The position numbers and the translations under genes are program-made. The notes beneath the pieces were generated by a model, which saw only the letters and a list, made by a program, of their open reading frames with translations, searched no databases and was not told the DNA's origin. Shown in pieces: positions 43,346 to 55,036 of a stretch of DNA of 64,000 nt (positions are counted from its first letter, which is position 1; each line of letters starts with the position of its first letter). Location of the stretch: the NCBI GenBank assembly GCA_003149935.1, contig QAMH01000006.1, forward strand, positions 314,153 through 378,152, written 5' to 3'. Source of the DNA: Coriobacteriia bacterium (GTDB lineage Bacteria > Actinomycetota > Coriobacteriia > Coriobacteriales > QAMH01).

Positions 43346-44559
43346 CAGTCACTCCCCTCTCGCCGCATCTTACGCGGCGCTTTGTACGATGGGCAGGGAT
43401 AGTCGCGGTACTTGAGATTATCGAGAATCTCGTCGATCCATGCGTCTATCGGCACGAGGGCCTCGGCCGTCTCGCAATCCTTGATGCGCGCATGCGTCTC
43501 GGGCGAACGAGGCATGAACAGCGTGCAGCAGTCATCGGCCGGACGCGAGGAGATCTCGAAGGTGCCGAGCTGCTTGGCGACGTCGATGATCTCGAGCTTG
43601 TCGCTTCCGATGAGTGGACGCAGCACCGGAATATCGACAACGGCATTAACGGCGGCTATGTTCTCGAGAGTCTGGCTCGCAACCTGACCGAGTGACTCGC
43701 CAGTGACAAGCGCCTTCGCGTTTTCGATGCGCGCGATACCCTGTGCGATACGGAACATGAGGCGTCGATAGAGCACGATGCGCAAGTTGGGCGGACATTC
43801 GCTCGCGATGGCCTTCTGGTAGTTGCCAAAGGGCACGGTGTAGATGCGGCCGATACCACCCGCCGGTGCAAGCGCATGTGCAAGGTCATCGACGATGTAT
43901 TCGCTCGCGTCATCGGTCACGGGGGCACCCGAGAAGTGGACGCCCACGACGACGGCACCGCGCTTCATGAGCTTCCAGGTGGCAACGGGGCTATCGATAC
44001 CGCCTGACATGAGACTCACGACCTTGCCGGCCGTTCCCACGGGCAAGCCGCCAATGCCACGATCGCTACGCGAGAAGACATAGGCACTGCCCTGGATGAT
44101 CTCGACGTGAACCTTGACGTCCGGGTCCTTCATCTTGACCTTCTTGTCGGGGGCAAAAGCGCACAGATGCGCACCGACGAGCTGGTTGAGTTGCATGGAG
44201 TCGATGGGATAATCGGTGTTTGAGCGGCGCGCGACGACCTTGAAAGACTCGAACTCACCGCAATCCATCATCGCAAGCTCAGCGCAAAGGTTATATTCCT
44301 CGGGGTCGCGTGCGCAGCGCCAGCCACGTGACACGCGTGCGACGCCGGGAACCTGCAGCAGAATCCGGGCAGCTGGTTCAAGATCGTCCGCATTTTCGAA
44401 CACGACGAGAAGATGCCCGGAGATACGGCATATCTCCTTGGTGTCAAAAGCAACGAGCGCCGCCTCCATGTTGCTGAGGAGACGGTGCTCGAAAGAGGCA
44501 CGATTGCGACCCTTGAGGCCGACCTCGTGATAATGAACGAGGCAGATACGCTCGAACAA
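43345..44559 (-). CDS. thiI: tRNA 4-thiouridine synthase ThiI
   Basis: 404 aa: NFLD and THUMP RNA-binding region (to about 170) and a PP-loop adenylating domain with SGGIDSPVATW. The protein lacks the C-terminal rhodanese domain of E. coli ThiI, so sulfur would come from a separate cysteine desulfurase, such as that at 61034. It makes s4U in tRNA. It follows rpoZ by nine bases. Confidence 0.94.
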   Translation of the reverse strand: MFERICLVHYHEVGLKGRNRASFEHRLLSNMEAALVAFDTKEICRISGHLLVVFENADDLEPAARILLQVPGVARVSRGWRCARDPEEYNLCAELAMMDCGEFESFKVVARRSNTDYPIDSMQLNQLVGAHLCAFAPDKKVKMKDPDVKVHVEIIQGSAYVFSRSDRGIGGLPVGTAGKVVSLMSGGIDSPVATWKLMKRGAVVVGVHFSGAPVTDDASEYIVDDLAHALAPAGGIGRIYTVPFGNYQKAIASECPPNLRIVLYRRLMFRIAQGIARIENAKALVTGESLGQVASQTLENIAAVNAVVDIPVLRPLIGSDKLEIIDVAKQLGTFEISSRPADDCCTLFMPRSPETHARIKDCETAEALVPIDAWIDEILDNLKYRDYPCPSYKAPRKMRREGSD

Positions 44560-44568
44560 GCGCTCCTC

Positions 44569-44829
44569 CTAGCTCTTGTCGTTCATGAAGGCCGTTTTGT
44601 CGTAGGAGACCTCACCACGGGCAATCTCCTCCATGGCAAGAGATAGCGGCTTGCGACCCGCAAACTCGGCGATTTCGCTGACAGACTGCAGAGCGACGGC
44701 ACGATCGCGCTGGCCACGCATCATGTCGTTGATATCACGCGCACGCTTGGAAGCGATAGCGCAAAGCAGGTACTTGTCTTCGTGGGTCTTATCGAGAAGG
44801 GTGTCAATACGTGGTTCGACAATAGACAT
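44569..44829 (-). CDS. rpoZ: RNA polymerase omega subunit
   Basis: 86 aa; the omega signature is LLDKTHEDKYLLCAIASKRARDINDMM. Helps RNA polymerase assembly. ATG 44827-44829 follows GAGGAG; an upstream start at 44847 is less likely. It lies after gmk, the usual gmk-rpoZ pair. Confidence 0.92.
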   Translation of the reverse strand: MSIVEPRIDTLLDKTHEDKYLLCAIASKRARDINDMMRGQRDRAVALQSVSEIAEFAGRKPLSLAMEEIARGEVSYDKTAFMNDKS

Positions 44830-44872
44830 ATGCGGTAAGCTCCTCAAATGAACGAGTTGTTTTTGAATCGAC

Positions 44873-45424
44873 CTAGCATTCTAACACGCGCGCGAGCTCT
44901 TTGGTAGCCCCCTGCACATCATCGTTGACGATGACGTAATCGTACCTATCCGCAGCCTCCATCTCGCCAGCCGCATTGGCAAGACGCTGAGCGATGACTT
45001 CCTCGGATTCGGTCCCGCGGCCACGCAGTCTGCGCTCGAGCTCCTCGATTGACGGAGGAGCGATGAAAATGAGCTTGGCCTGCGGGATCTTATCGAGCAC
45101 CTGGAAGGCGCCTTGGACGTCAATCTCGAGCAGGACGGTATCCCCCTTCGCGAGGTGTTCCTCGATGGGTGCGAGCGGCGTGCCGTAATAGTTGGAATGC
45201 ACCTTGGCCCACTCGATGAAGCCGTCCTCTTCGATGGTGTTCTCGAACTCCTCGATGGTGAGAAAATGATAATGCACGCCATCAATCTCGCCCTCGCGGG
45301 GCTGACGCGTCGTGGCGGAAACCGACAACACGATGTGAGGGCACTCTTTCAGCAGTGCGGAGACGAGCGTCCCCTTGCCCGCTCCCGAAGGGCCCGATAT
45401 GACATAGAGCGTTCCTTGATCCAT
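44873..45424 (-). CDS. gmk: Guanylate kinase
   Basis: Phosphorylates GMP to GDP. 183 aa with Walker A SGPSGAGKGTL, the GMP site TTRQPREGEIDGVHYHF and the lid region LRGRGTESEEVIAQRL. Follows pyrF by 14 bases and precedes rpoZ. Confidence 0.95.
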   Translation of the reverse strand: MDQGTLYVISGPSGAGKGTLVSALLKECPHIVLSVSATTRQPREGEIDGVHYHFLTIEEFENTIEEDGFIEWAKVHSNYYGTPLAPIEEHLAKGDTVLLEIDVQGAFQVLDKIPQAKLIFIAPPSIEELERRLRGRGTESEEVIAQRLANAAGEMEAADRYDYVIVNDDVQGATKELARVLEC

Positions 45425-45438
45425 GGATACATCCGTCT

Positions 45439-46167
45439 CTAGTCGAGCTCGGCGGCAATCTCTTCGAACGCGGCGACGGGGTCTGCCGCACGCGTGATGG
45501 GACGACCGATGACAAGATGCGAGGCGCCTGCCGCAAAAGCCTCGGCGGGTGTGGCAACTCGGCTCTGATCGCCCAACGCAGCGCCCTTGGGCCTGACGCC
45601 CGGCGTGATGATAATGGCATCAGGACCGAGGAGCTCCCTCATCTGATTTGCCTCCATGGGAGAGCACACGATGCCGTCAAGCCCCGCCTCGGACGCAAGC
45701 GTGGCGAGACGCTCGACCTGCTCGGCAGGCGACACGTCGATGCCGACGGAGGCGAGCTGATCGGCGTCCATGCTCGTGAGCACCGTAATCGCACAGAGCG
45801 CCGGGGCGTTGTCCTCATGGCCGGCATCGGCAGCGCCCTTGCGTGCGCCGCGCTCGGCAGATTCGAGCATGAGCTCGCCGCCACTCGCGTGCACGGTGAA
45901 GAGGTCTGCACCAGCTTGCGCGATGGAACTGGCAGCACCATAGACCTGATGGGGAATATCATGCAGCTTGAGGTCGAGAAAGACCTTGAAGCCGAGCTTG
46001 TGCATCGTGTTCACGATGGAGGGGCCGACTGCGTAATACAAGGTCATGCCGATCTTCACCCACCGGGCATGCCCCGCGAGCTTCTCGCCGAGCACGACGG
46101 CCTCATCACCCGAGCAGTCGAGTGCGACGATGATGCGGTCTTTGGCAGCTTCGCTCTTCCATTCCAT
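45439..46167 (-). CDS. pyrF: Orotidine 5'-phosphate decarboxylase
   Basis: Last step of UMP synthesis. 242 aa; catalytic tetrad in FLDLKLHDIPHQV (Lys-Asp-x-Lys-x-x-Asp), with an N-terminal IIVALDCSGDEAV and C-terminal TPGVRPKGAALGDQSRVATP. The ATG 46165-46167, preceded by GGAGG, is six bases after the pyrD stop; a longer reading frame upstream lies inside pyrD and was not used. Confidence 0.96.
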   Translation of the reverse strand: MEWKSEAAKDRIIVALDCSGDEAVVLGEKLAGHARWVKIGMTLYYAVGPSIVNTMHKLGFKVFLDLKLHDIPHQVYGAASSIAQAGADLFTVHASGGELMLESAERGARKGAADAGHEDNAPALCAITVLTSMDADQLASVGIDVSPAEQVERLATLASEAGLDGIVCSPMEANQMRELLGPDAIIITPGVRPKGAALGDQSRVATPAEAFAAGASHLVIGRPITRAADPVAAFEEIAAELD

Positions 46168-46172
46168 ATGCG

Positions 46173-47090
46173 CTATACCTCCAATGCTCCAATGAGCTCG
46201 CTTATTCGTGAAACGCCATTTTCCACGCAATATGCAATCATTCCGTCGAGTACGTGCACGCTCGCAAGCGGGTCGACGAAGTTCGCCGCGCCCACGGCCA
46301 CCGCCGTCGCACCGGCAAGCATGAACTCGATCGCGTCTTCACCAGACGAGATACCTCCCATGCCGATGATGGGAATGTCGACGGCGTTATGCGTCTCCCA
46401 CACCATGCGTAACGCAACGGGTTTGATGGCGGGGCCAGACAGACCACCTACGACACGTGCCAGCTTGGGTTTACGACGCTTGGCATCAATCGCCATGCCA
46501 AGCAGGGTGTTGATGAGACTCACCGCATCGGCACCAGCCGACTCGACGGCCTTGGCGATGACGGTGATGTCGGTAACGTTGGGAGTGAGCTTCACGATGA
46601 GGGGACGCCTCGTGCACTGGCGCACGGCTGCGGTCACTTGCGCGGCCTGTTCCGGGTCGGTGCCGAAGGTCATGCCACCAGCGTCCACGTTGGGACACGA
46701 AATGTTCACCTCGTAGGCATCGACGGCAGGCTCATCCTCGAGGCGCTCTATGACCTGTACGTACTCGTCGAGCGTATGGCCCGAAACGTTCACGATGACG
46801 GCCGTGTCCTGCGTCGCAAGCCACGGCAGTTGGCTCGCGCAGAACTCCTCGACACCGGGGTTTTGCAGACCGATGGAATTGAGCATGCCGCACGGCGCCT
46901 CGGCGATGCGCGGCGTTGCGTTGCCATCCCAGGGCCTGGGCGAGACGCCCTTCGTCGTAACGGCACCCAGTAACGAGACGTCAAGGAAATCGGCGAATTC
47001 CTCGCCATGGCCAAAAGTTCCCGAGGCAACCGTCACGGGGTTCTTCATCGACAAGCCGCCAACGTCGACATGCATATCGGGCATGCTCAT
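46173..47090 (-). CDS. pyrD: Dihydroorotate dehydrogenase B, catalytic subunit
   Basis: FMN enzyme of class 1B that works with PyrK and uses NAD+. About 305 aa; the N-terminus MHVDVGGLSMKNPVTVASGTFG, the motif NSIGLQNPGVEEF, and VNVSGHTLDEYVQVI and NISCPNVDAGGM are those of PyrDB. ATG 47088-47090 overlaps the pyrK TGA by one base. The catalytic Cys appears in the NISCPN segment. Confidence 0.95.
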   Translation of the reverse strand: MSMPDMHVDVGGLSMKNPVTVASGTFGHGEEFADFLDVSLLGAVTTKGVSPRPWDGNATPRIAEAPCGMLNSIGLQNPGVEEFCASQLPWLATQDTAVIVNVSGHTLDEYVQVIERLEDEPAVDAYEVNISCPNVDAGGMTFGTDPEQAAQVTAAVRQCTRRPLIVKLTPNVTDITVIAKAVESAGADAVSLINTLLGMAIDAKRRKPKLARVVGGLSGPAIKPVALRMVWETHNAVDIPIIGMGGISSGEDAIEFMLAGATAVAVGAANFVDPLASVHVLDGMIAYCVENGVSRISELIGALEV

Positions 47091-47884
47091 CACCAGATCA
47101 CCTCGCTTGCATCGAAGACGGGGCCATCGACGCAGCAGCGCTTGAGACCGCCTGTCGTCTCGACAACGCAACCAAGACATGCGCCAACACCGCAGGCCAT
47201 GAGTCGCTCCATCGAGATCTCGCAGGTCACGCCATGTTCGATGGCGGGAAGCGCCACGGAACGCTCCATGAGGGGCGGCCCGCACACGGCGACGTAATCG
47301 TAGTCATTCGTGGCGAGGAGCTCGTCGGTGACGGCGTTCACGAAGCCCTTGACGCCCATCGATCCGTCATCGGTTGCGATATAGAGAGCGCCCTGCGATC
47401 GGCGCACACTGTCCTCGAACTGTTCCGTGCAGGCGACGCGATCGGCCGTCGTAGCCCCGATGACGACATCAACACGCGCACCTTGCGCGGCGAGCTCGTC
47501 TGCAAGAAGCTTGAGAGCAGGAGTACCCACACCGCCGCAAGCAAGCAACGCATGCGTTGTACCCGTGGGAACATGCCAGCCGTTACCGATGGGGCCAACA
47601 AGATCGACCTCATCACCGATGCCAACATGCGTCAACTGCTCGGTCCCGTCGCCGACGACCTGATAGCAGATGTCAACGGAACCTGCGTCTACATCGACAT
47701 CGAAGACGGCAAAGGGCATGCGCAAGAACTGAACCGAAGGCTCGCTTGCAACCTTGACTTGAACGAATTGACCGGGATGTGCGGTAGCGGCAATGCGGGG
47801 AGCCAGCACGGACAGATGATAGATTCCCTCGGCAATTTGCCTGTTGAAGAGGACCGGGCCACTCTCTTGAAGCTTCTGGACCAT
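47090..47884 (-). CDS. pyrK: Dihydroorotate dehydrogenase B electron-transfer subunit
   Basis: 264 aa FAD and [2Fe-2S] protein of the ferredoxin-NADP reductase type. The cluster ligands lie near the C-terminus in CGVGACLGCVVETTGGLKRCCVDG, and the NAD/FAD region includes LLACGGVGTPALKLLA. It passes electrons from PyrD to NAD+. It is separated from carB by 195 bases that hold a perfect 80-bp palindrome, and no PyrR-like loop is seen ahead of it. Confidence 0.95.
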   Translation of the reverse strand: MVQKLQESGPVLFNRQIAEGIYHLSVLAPRIAATAHPGQFVQVKVASEPSVQFLRMPFAVFDVDVDAGSVDICYQVVGDGTEQLTHVGIGDEVDLVGPIGNGWHVPTGTTHALLACGGVGTPALKLLADELAAQGARVDVVIGATTADRVACTEQFEDSVRRSQGALYIATDDGSMGVKGFVNAVTDELLATNDYDYVAVCGPPLMERSVALPAIEHGVTCEISMERLMACGVGACLGCVVETTGGLKRCCVDGPVFDASEVIW

Positions 47885-47986
47885 GCTTTCGCGTTTCCCT
47901 CCACGCCTGGTTCAACATGATTTTGTTCATGATAGCGCACTTCTTGCGCATATCGCCATTGGCTGCCCCGTCTAGTCGCAGACGTG

Positions 47987-48066
47987 GGGTGAGACACATT
48001 GGACAGGTACATCTGTCTCATTTTGCGCAAAATGAGACAGATGTACCTGTCCAATGTGTCTCACCC
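47987..48066. repeat. Perfect 80-bp palindrome between carB and pyrK
   Basis: Two 40-base arms, exact reverse complements with no spacer, centred between 48026 and 48027 (centre CATTTTGC|GCAAAATG; outer end GGGTGAGACACATTGG). As RNA or single-stranded DNA it would form a long, nearly loop-less hairpin. It lies 14 bases after carB's stop in transcription direction, so it could terminate or attenuate carAB read-through into pyrK. Confidence 0.85.
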
Positions 48067-48079
48067 TGTGCCTCACCGC

Positions 48080-51283
<3,204 letters not shown>

Positions 51284-51315
51284 GTAATGAAACCTTTCAA
51301 ATCAACTTTCGAACA

Positions 51316-51422
51316 GGTCGCAGCATGGGCGCTTCGCCTCGACGGTCGCTCCCCGACAGCCCGCTTCGCGGTCTTCACGGCTCGCTCCCTTGGACCTCGG
51401 CTTCGCATCCCATGCTGCGATC
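51316..51422 (-). repeat. Structured dispersed element, copy B (carA-carB gap)
   Basis: Arms 51316-51329 and 51409-51422 pair over 14 positions with one G.T (CGCAGCATGGG with CCCATGCTGCG inside). Read on the minus strand, the core matches copies A and C: AGGTCCAAGGGAGCG, CCGC-GAA-GCGG and GTCG-GGGAG-CGAC. It has the same direction as the car transcript, so it would be part of that mRNA. Confidence 0.85.
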
Positions 51423-51451
51423 GAGCCTCGGTAAGGCGCTTACTTCGCAAT

Positions 51452-52699
51452 CTATGCCGTGCTTCGCACGTCTCGCACCTCGATATCCAAATAGTCGCTT
51501 CGGCCATCCATCAGGCGGGAGAACGCCTCGAAGAGATACGAAGAATCATGCGGACCGGGATCTGCCTCCGGATGGTATTGCACCGAGAACACGGGGTGGT
51601 CGAGAAACGCCATGCCCTCCGGTGTGCCGTCGTTGAGGTTGACATGCGTAAGCTGGATACGGCCAAACTCACGCGACTCAACGACGGGCGCGATACGCTG
51701 CTCGCTCCAGAACAGCAAGCTTTCGGGATGCTCGGCAAGACCACCCGAAAGCTCGGGAACGAGCGGTCCGATGCTCTCGAAGACCTGGCCGAAGCCATGG
51801 TTCTGCGCCGTGATCTCGACAGCGCCCGTACGCAGGTTCATGACAGGCTGATTGCCACCATGATGCCCATACTTGAGCTTCTCGATACGAGCACCGGCGG
51901 CAATGGAGAGCATCTGGTGACCGAGGCAGATACCGAAGACCGGAAGCCTCCCGATAAGCTGGCGGGCAAGCTCGTAGGCCGGCGCAACCGCCTGCGGATC
52001 TCCCGGTCCATTGGAGAGAAAGACACCATCGGGATTAAGGGCGAGAACATCGTCAAGTGCCGTGTCCCAGGGCACGGCCGTCACGTCGCATCCATGCGTG
52101 CGTAGACCATCGAGTATGCCCGTCTTGATGCCACAGTCAAGAGCGACGACATGATGACGACCGGCACCGGAAAGCGACGCGAGCTCATAAGGCTGCTCGC
52201 AGGAGACCTCGGCGACGAAGTTGTGCCCGATGATTCCGTCAGATTCCTCAAGGCGCTTCGCGAGAGCGAGAATGTCATCGCATTCCGTCGAGATAACCGC
52301 CTTCATCGCGCCGTGCTCGCGCACGTGCCGCACGAGCTTGCGCGTGTCGATACCCTCGATGACAACGATGTCGCGAGCGGCAAGATACGCGGGAAGCGAC
52401 ATCTCCGCACGAAAGTTGCTCGGAGTGTCACACATGGCGCGCACGACGAGACCGCGACAAAAACAGCCCCGTGACTGGGCATCGGCTTCGTTGACACCAT
52501 AGTTGCCGATATGCGGATAGGTCATCGCCACAATCTGGCCTGCGTATGAGGGATCACTCAGGATTTCCTGGTAACCGCTCATCGAGGTATTGAAGACGAT
52601 TTCGCCGAAGGCCTCGCCCGCGCATCCGCAGGCATGACCCTCAAAGGTCGTTCCGTCCTCGAGCATGAGAACGGCTGGCATAGTGCTATGCAATGACAT
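51452..52699 (-). CDS. carA: Carbamoyl-phosphate synthase, small subunit (glutaminase)
   Basis: 415 aa: N-terminal CPSase small-subunit domain (LMLEDGTTFEGHACGCAGEAFGEIVFNTSMSGYQEILSDPSYAGQI) and a class I glutamine amidotransferase with nucleophile Cys in VFGICLGHQMLS and the His-Glu pair in QYHPEADPGP. ATG 52697-52699 has GGGAG six bases upstream; that site lies in the lower stem of the PyrR loop, so translation should respond to PyrR. Its own promoter appears to follow the pyrC terminator. Confidence 0.96.
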   Translation of the reverse strand: MSLHSTMPAVLMLEDGTTFEGHACGCAGEAFGEIVFNTSMSGYQEILSDPSYAGQIVAMTYPHIGNYGVNEADAQSRGCFCRGLVVRAMCDTPSNFRAEMSLPAYLAARDIVVIEGIDTRKLVRHVREHGAMKAVISTECDDILALAKRLEESDGIIGHNFVAEVSCEQPYELASLSGAGRHHVVALDCGIKTGILDGLRTHGCDVTAVPWDTALDDVLALNPDGVFLSNGPGDPQAVAPAYELARQLIGRLPVFGICLGHQMLSIAAGARIEKLKYGHHGGNQPVMNLRTGAVEITAQNHGFGQVFESIGPLVPELSGGLAEHPESLLFWSEQRIAPVVESREFGRIQLTHVNLNDGTPEGMAFLDHPVFSVQYHPEADPGPHDSSYLFEAFSRLMDGRSDYLDIEVRDVRSTA

Positions 52700-52708
52700 G
52701 TCCATCTC

Positions 52709-52741
52709 CCTTGTCGGTCTCACGGGACCGCTCGTTAAAGG
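52709..52741 (-). promoter_or_regulatory. PyrR binding loop in the carA leader
   Basis: On the minus strand: CCTTTAACGAG, then the stem-loop CGGTC-CCGTGA-GACCG (52715-52730), then ACAAGG. CCTT pairs with AAGG (52738-52741 with 52709-52712), which is the start of the Shine-Dalgarno sequence. The motif GGTCCnGnGAGRCC fits the known PyrR consensus. The pyrR leader has the same 33-nt layout, with a compensating stem change. Translational repression by PyrR, as described for Mycobacterium, is inferred. Confidence 0.75.
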
Positions 52742-52758
52742 TTGTATGACCGCAGGGA

Positions 52759-52764
52759 ACTATA
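52759..52764 (-). promoter_or_regulatory. Candidate extended -10 of the carA promoter
   Basis: Minus strand TGC-TATAGT. A transcript start about seven bases on would give a leader of about 53 nt that contains just the PyrR loop and ribosome site. Confidence 0.4.
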
Positions 52765-52788
52765 GCACCCGCATCGAAGTGCGGGTGC
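52765..52788 (-). terminator. Hairpin after pyrC
   Basis: GCACCCGCA (52765-52773) pairs perfectly with TGCGGGTGC (52780-52788), six-base loop, 27 bases beyond the pyrC stop. It separates pyrRBC from carAB transcription. Confidence 0.6.
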
Positions 52789-52815
52789 ATTTGTTCACAT
52801 ACTTGAAACGAAAAG

Positions 52816-54117
52816 CTAGAAGGTCACGACACCATCTTCCATGCTGGCATAACCATCCACGAAGACATCCGTTGGACGTCCTGTGAGTTTCCATCCGAGA
52901 AACGCCGAGTTCTTGGAGCGCGAGTAGAAGTCATCGGCCTCGACCACCCAATCAAGAGCCGGGTCGATGATGGTGTAGTCAGCCGTAGAGCCCTCGATCA
53001 GCTCGACTTGCTCCACGCCAATGAGATTGCGCGGAGCGATGGACGTGACCTCGACGAGGCGCTGCCAGGACATCTTTCCCGGCAACACGAGCTCGGTGAG
53101 CAAAAGTCCCAGCGCCGTCTCGAGACCCGTCGTGCCAAAGGGCGCACGGTTGAACTCGAGAGCCTTCTCATGAGCGGCATGCGGGGCATGATCGGTGGCG
53201 ACCATGTCGATGCGCCCGTCGATAAGGGCCTCTTGCAAGGCGAGGTTGTCCTCCTTCGTGCGCAACGGCGGATTCATCTTGAGGTTCGTGCTATAGCTAT
53301 CGGCCTTGATGTCGTCCTCGTTCAAGAAGAGGTGATGGGGTGTGACCTCGCAGGTGACGGGGACACCCTCGGCCTTTGCGCGAGCGACCATGTCGACAGC
53401 GCGTGCCGTGGTGAGATGCTGGATATGGACGTGGCAACCCGTGAGGCGCGCAAGCTCGATATCGCGCATGATCTGCGTTTCCTCGCCTGCGGCAGGCCAA
53501 CCGGCCAGGCCCAGGCGCGTCGAGGCGACGCCCTCGTTGACCACGCCAGCGCCGACGATGTCCTCCATCTGGCAGTGGCTCAGCACCGGTGCATCGAACA
53601 TCTTGGCATAATCGAGCACCTGGCGCATCATGCCGCCGTCCTGGATACCATGACCGTCATCGGAAAACGCAACGGCACCGGCGGCGACCATATCGCCCAT
53701 CTCGGCAAGCTCCTTGCCGGCAAGCCCCTTGGTGCAGGCACCAAGTGGATAGATGCGCGTGCGTCCCGGCTCCCAGGCGCCCTTTTCGAGAAGATACTCG
53801 ATCATGGCGCCCGTATCGATCACGGGATTGGTGTTGGCCATGGGTACGACACCCGTGAACCCGCCATGGGCGGCAGCGCGCATACCGGTGATGATGTCTT
53901 CCTTGTACTCCTGGCCCGGATCGCGAAAGTGCACATGCACGTCGACCATGCCGGGGACGAGGTACTTGCCCGCGCAATCCTTCACGAGAAGCTTTTCGGG
54001 CAGTTCGATATCCGTGCCGACGGCAACGACGAGACCATCGCGCACGAGGACGTTCGTTACCTCGTCAATCCCGTTTTGCGGATCGATCACATGGGCATCT
54101 TTAAGCAGCAGCGCCAT
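52816..54117 (-). CDS. pyrC: Dihydroorotase
   Basis: 433 aa metal-dependent amidohydrolase that closes carbamoyl-aspartate to dihydroorotate. Metal ligands are in DVHVHFRDPGQEYKED, the His residues of DAPVLSHCQ and HIQHLTTARA, and TDHAPHA. Start 54115-54117 (GGAGG eight bases upstream) overlaps the pyrB end by 17 bases. Class I, single-chain type. Confidence 0.96.
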   Translation of the reverse strand: MALLLKDAHVIDPQNGIDEVTNVLVRDGLVVAVGTDIELPEKLLVKDCAGKYLVPGMVDVHVHFRDPGQEYKEDIITGMRAAAHGGFTGVVPMANTNPVIDTGAMIEYLLEKGAWEPGRTRIYPLGACTKGLAGKELAEMGDMVAAGAVAFSDDGHGIQDGGMMRQVLDYAKMFDAPVLSHCQMEDIVGAGVVNEGVASTRLGLAGWPAAGEETQIMRDIELARLTGCHVHIQHLTTARAVDMVARAKAEGVPVTCEVTPHHLFLNEDDIKADSYSTNLKMNPPLRTKEDNLALQEALIDGRIDMVATDHAPHAAHEKALEFNRAPFGTTGLETALGLLLTELVLPGKMSWQRLVEVTSIAPRNLIGVEQVELIEGSTADYTIIDPALDWVVEADDFYSRSKNSAFLGWKLTGRPTDVFVDGYASMEDGVVTF

Positions 54118-55036
54118 TGTCTTCGCCTCCAAGCAGTAGGTACATGACAGCCATGCGCACGGCAACTCCCGAATTAACCTGGTCGAGAATCACGGCACGG
54201 TCGGAATCGGCGGCATCTTGCGAAAGCTCGACGCCACGGTTGATGGGGCCCGGGTGCATGATGATCGCATCGTCCCTCATCGCGTCCATACGTGCGAGAT
54301 TGATGCCGTAGAGCATCGCGTACTCCCGTAGCGATGGTAACGCGGCGGACTCGAGGCGCTCTTGCTGGATGCGCAGCATGTAGACGACGTCGAGCTCCGG
54401 CAAAACGTCATCGAGCGTATAGGAGCAACGCGCTCCCAGGACATCAGGGCGTGCCGGCATGAGCGTGGGCGGCCCGATTACGATGGGTTCAGCCCCCATG
54501 ATCTTGAGCAGCGGAACGAGCGAGCCGACGACACGGGAATGCGCGATGTCACCCACGATGCCGACCTTGAGGCCGTCGATGTGGCCAAGCGTCTCGCGAA
54601 TCGTGAAGGCGTCGAGCAGCGCCTGGGTGGGGTGCTGGTGTTTGCCATCGCCGCCGTTGACCACATGGGTGCCCATGTGCTGGGTCAGGATGCGCGGGGC
54701 CCCCTCCTGCTTGCTGCGCACGACGATGAGGTCGCAGTTCATGGCGTCGAGCGTCTCGGCCGTGTCGGCCAGAGTCTCACCTTTAGTGGTCGAGGAGCTC
54801 GATGCCGAGAAGTTGATGACATCGCCCGAAAGACGCTTGCCGGCGATCTCGAAGCTCGTGCGCGTGCGCGTCGAGGGTTCGAGGAAGAGGTTGATGATGG
54901 TTCGACCGCGCAACGTGGGGAGCTTCTTGATTGTGCGGTCGTTGACCTCCTTGAAGCTCTTTGCCGTGTCGAGGATCTCGATTATCTCATCTGCGGAGTA
55001 TTCGTCGATATCGATGAGGTGCTTGTGCTGCAACAT
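54101..55036 (-). CDS. pyrB: Aspartate carbamoyltransferase, catalytic subunit
   Basis: 311 aa. Carbamoyl-phosphate site STRTRTSFE near residue 56, HPTQALLD in the middle and GPINRGVELS near the C-terminus. No regulatory pyrI gene is present. Commits carbamoyl phosphate to pyrimidines. ATG overlaps the pyrR stop by one base (TGATG). Confidence 0.97.
   Translation of the reverse strand: MLQHKHLIDIDEYSADEIIEILDTAKSFKEVNDRTIKKLPTLRGRTIINLFLEPSTRTRTSFEIAGKRLSGDVINFSASSSSTTKGETLADTAETLDAMNCDLIVVRSKQEGAPRILTQHMGTHVVNGGDGKHQHPTQALLDAFTIRETLGHIDGLKVGIVGDIAHSRVVGSLVPLLKIMGAEPIVIGPPTLMPARPDVLGARCSYTLDDVLPELDVVYMLRIQQERLESAALPSLREYAMLYGINLARMDAMRDDAIIMHPGPINRGVELSQDAADSDRAVILDQVNSGVAVRMAVMYLLLGGEDNGAAA

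Noticed and set aside
47987..48066. Replication origin or plasmid resolution site at the 80-bp palindrome
   Set aside because: No DnaA boxes, iterons or recombinase genes are nearby; it is treated as an intergenic palindrome only.
51319..51419. A repeated peptide DGRSPTARFAVFTARSLGP read in several overlapping frames, looking like a conserved protein domain
   Set aside because: It comes only from translating the dispersed DNA element in elements A-C; the frames start and stop in unrelated sequence and have no ribosome sites.
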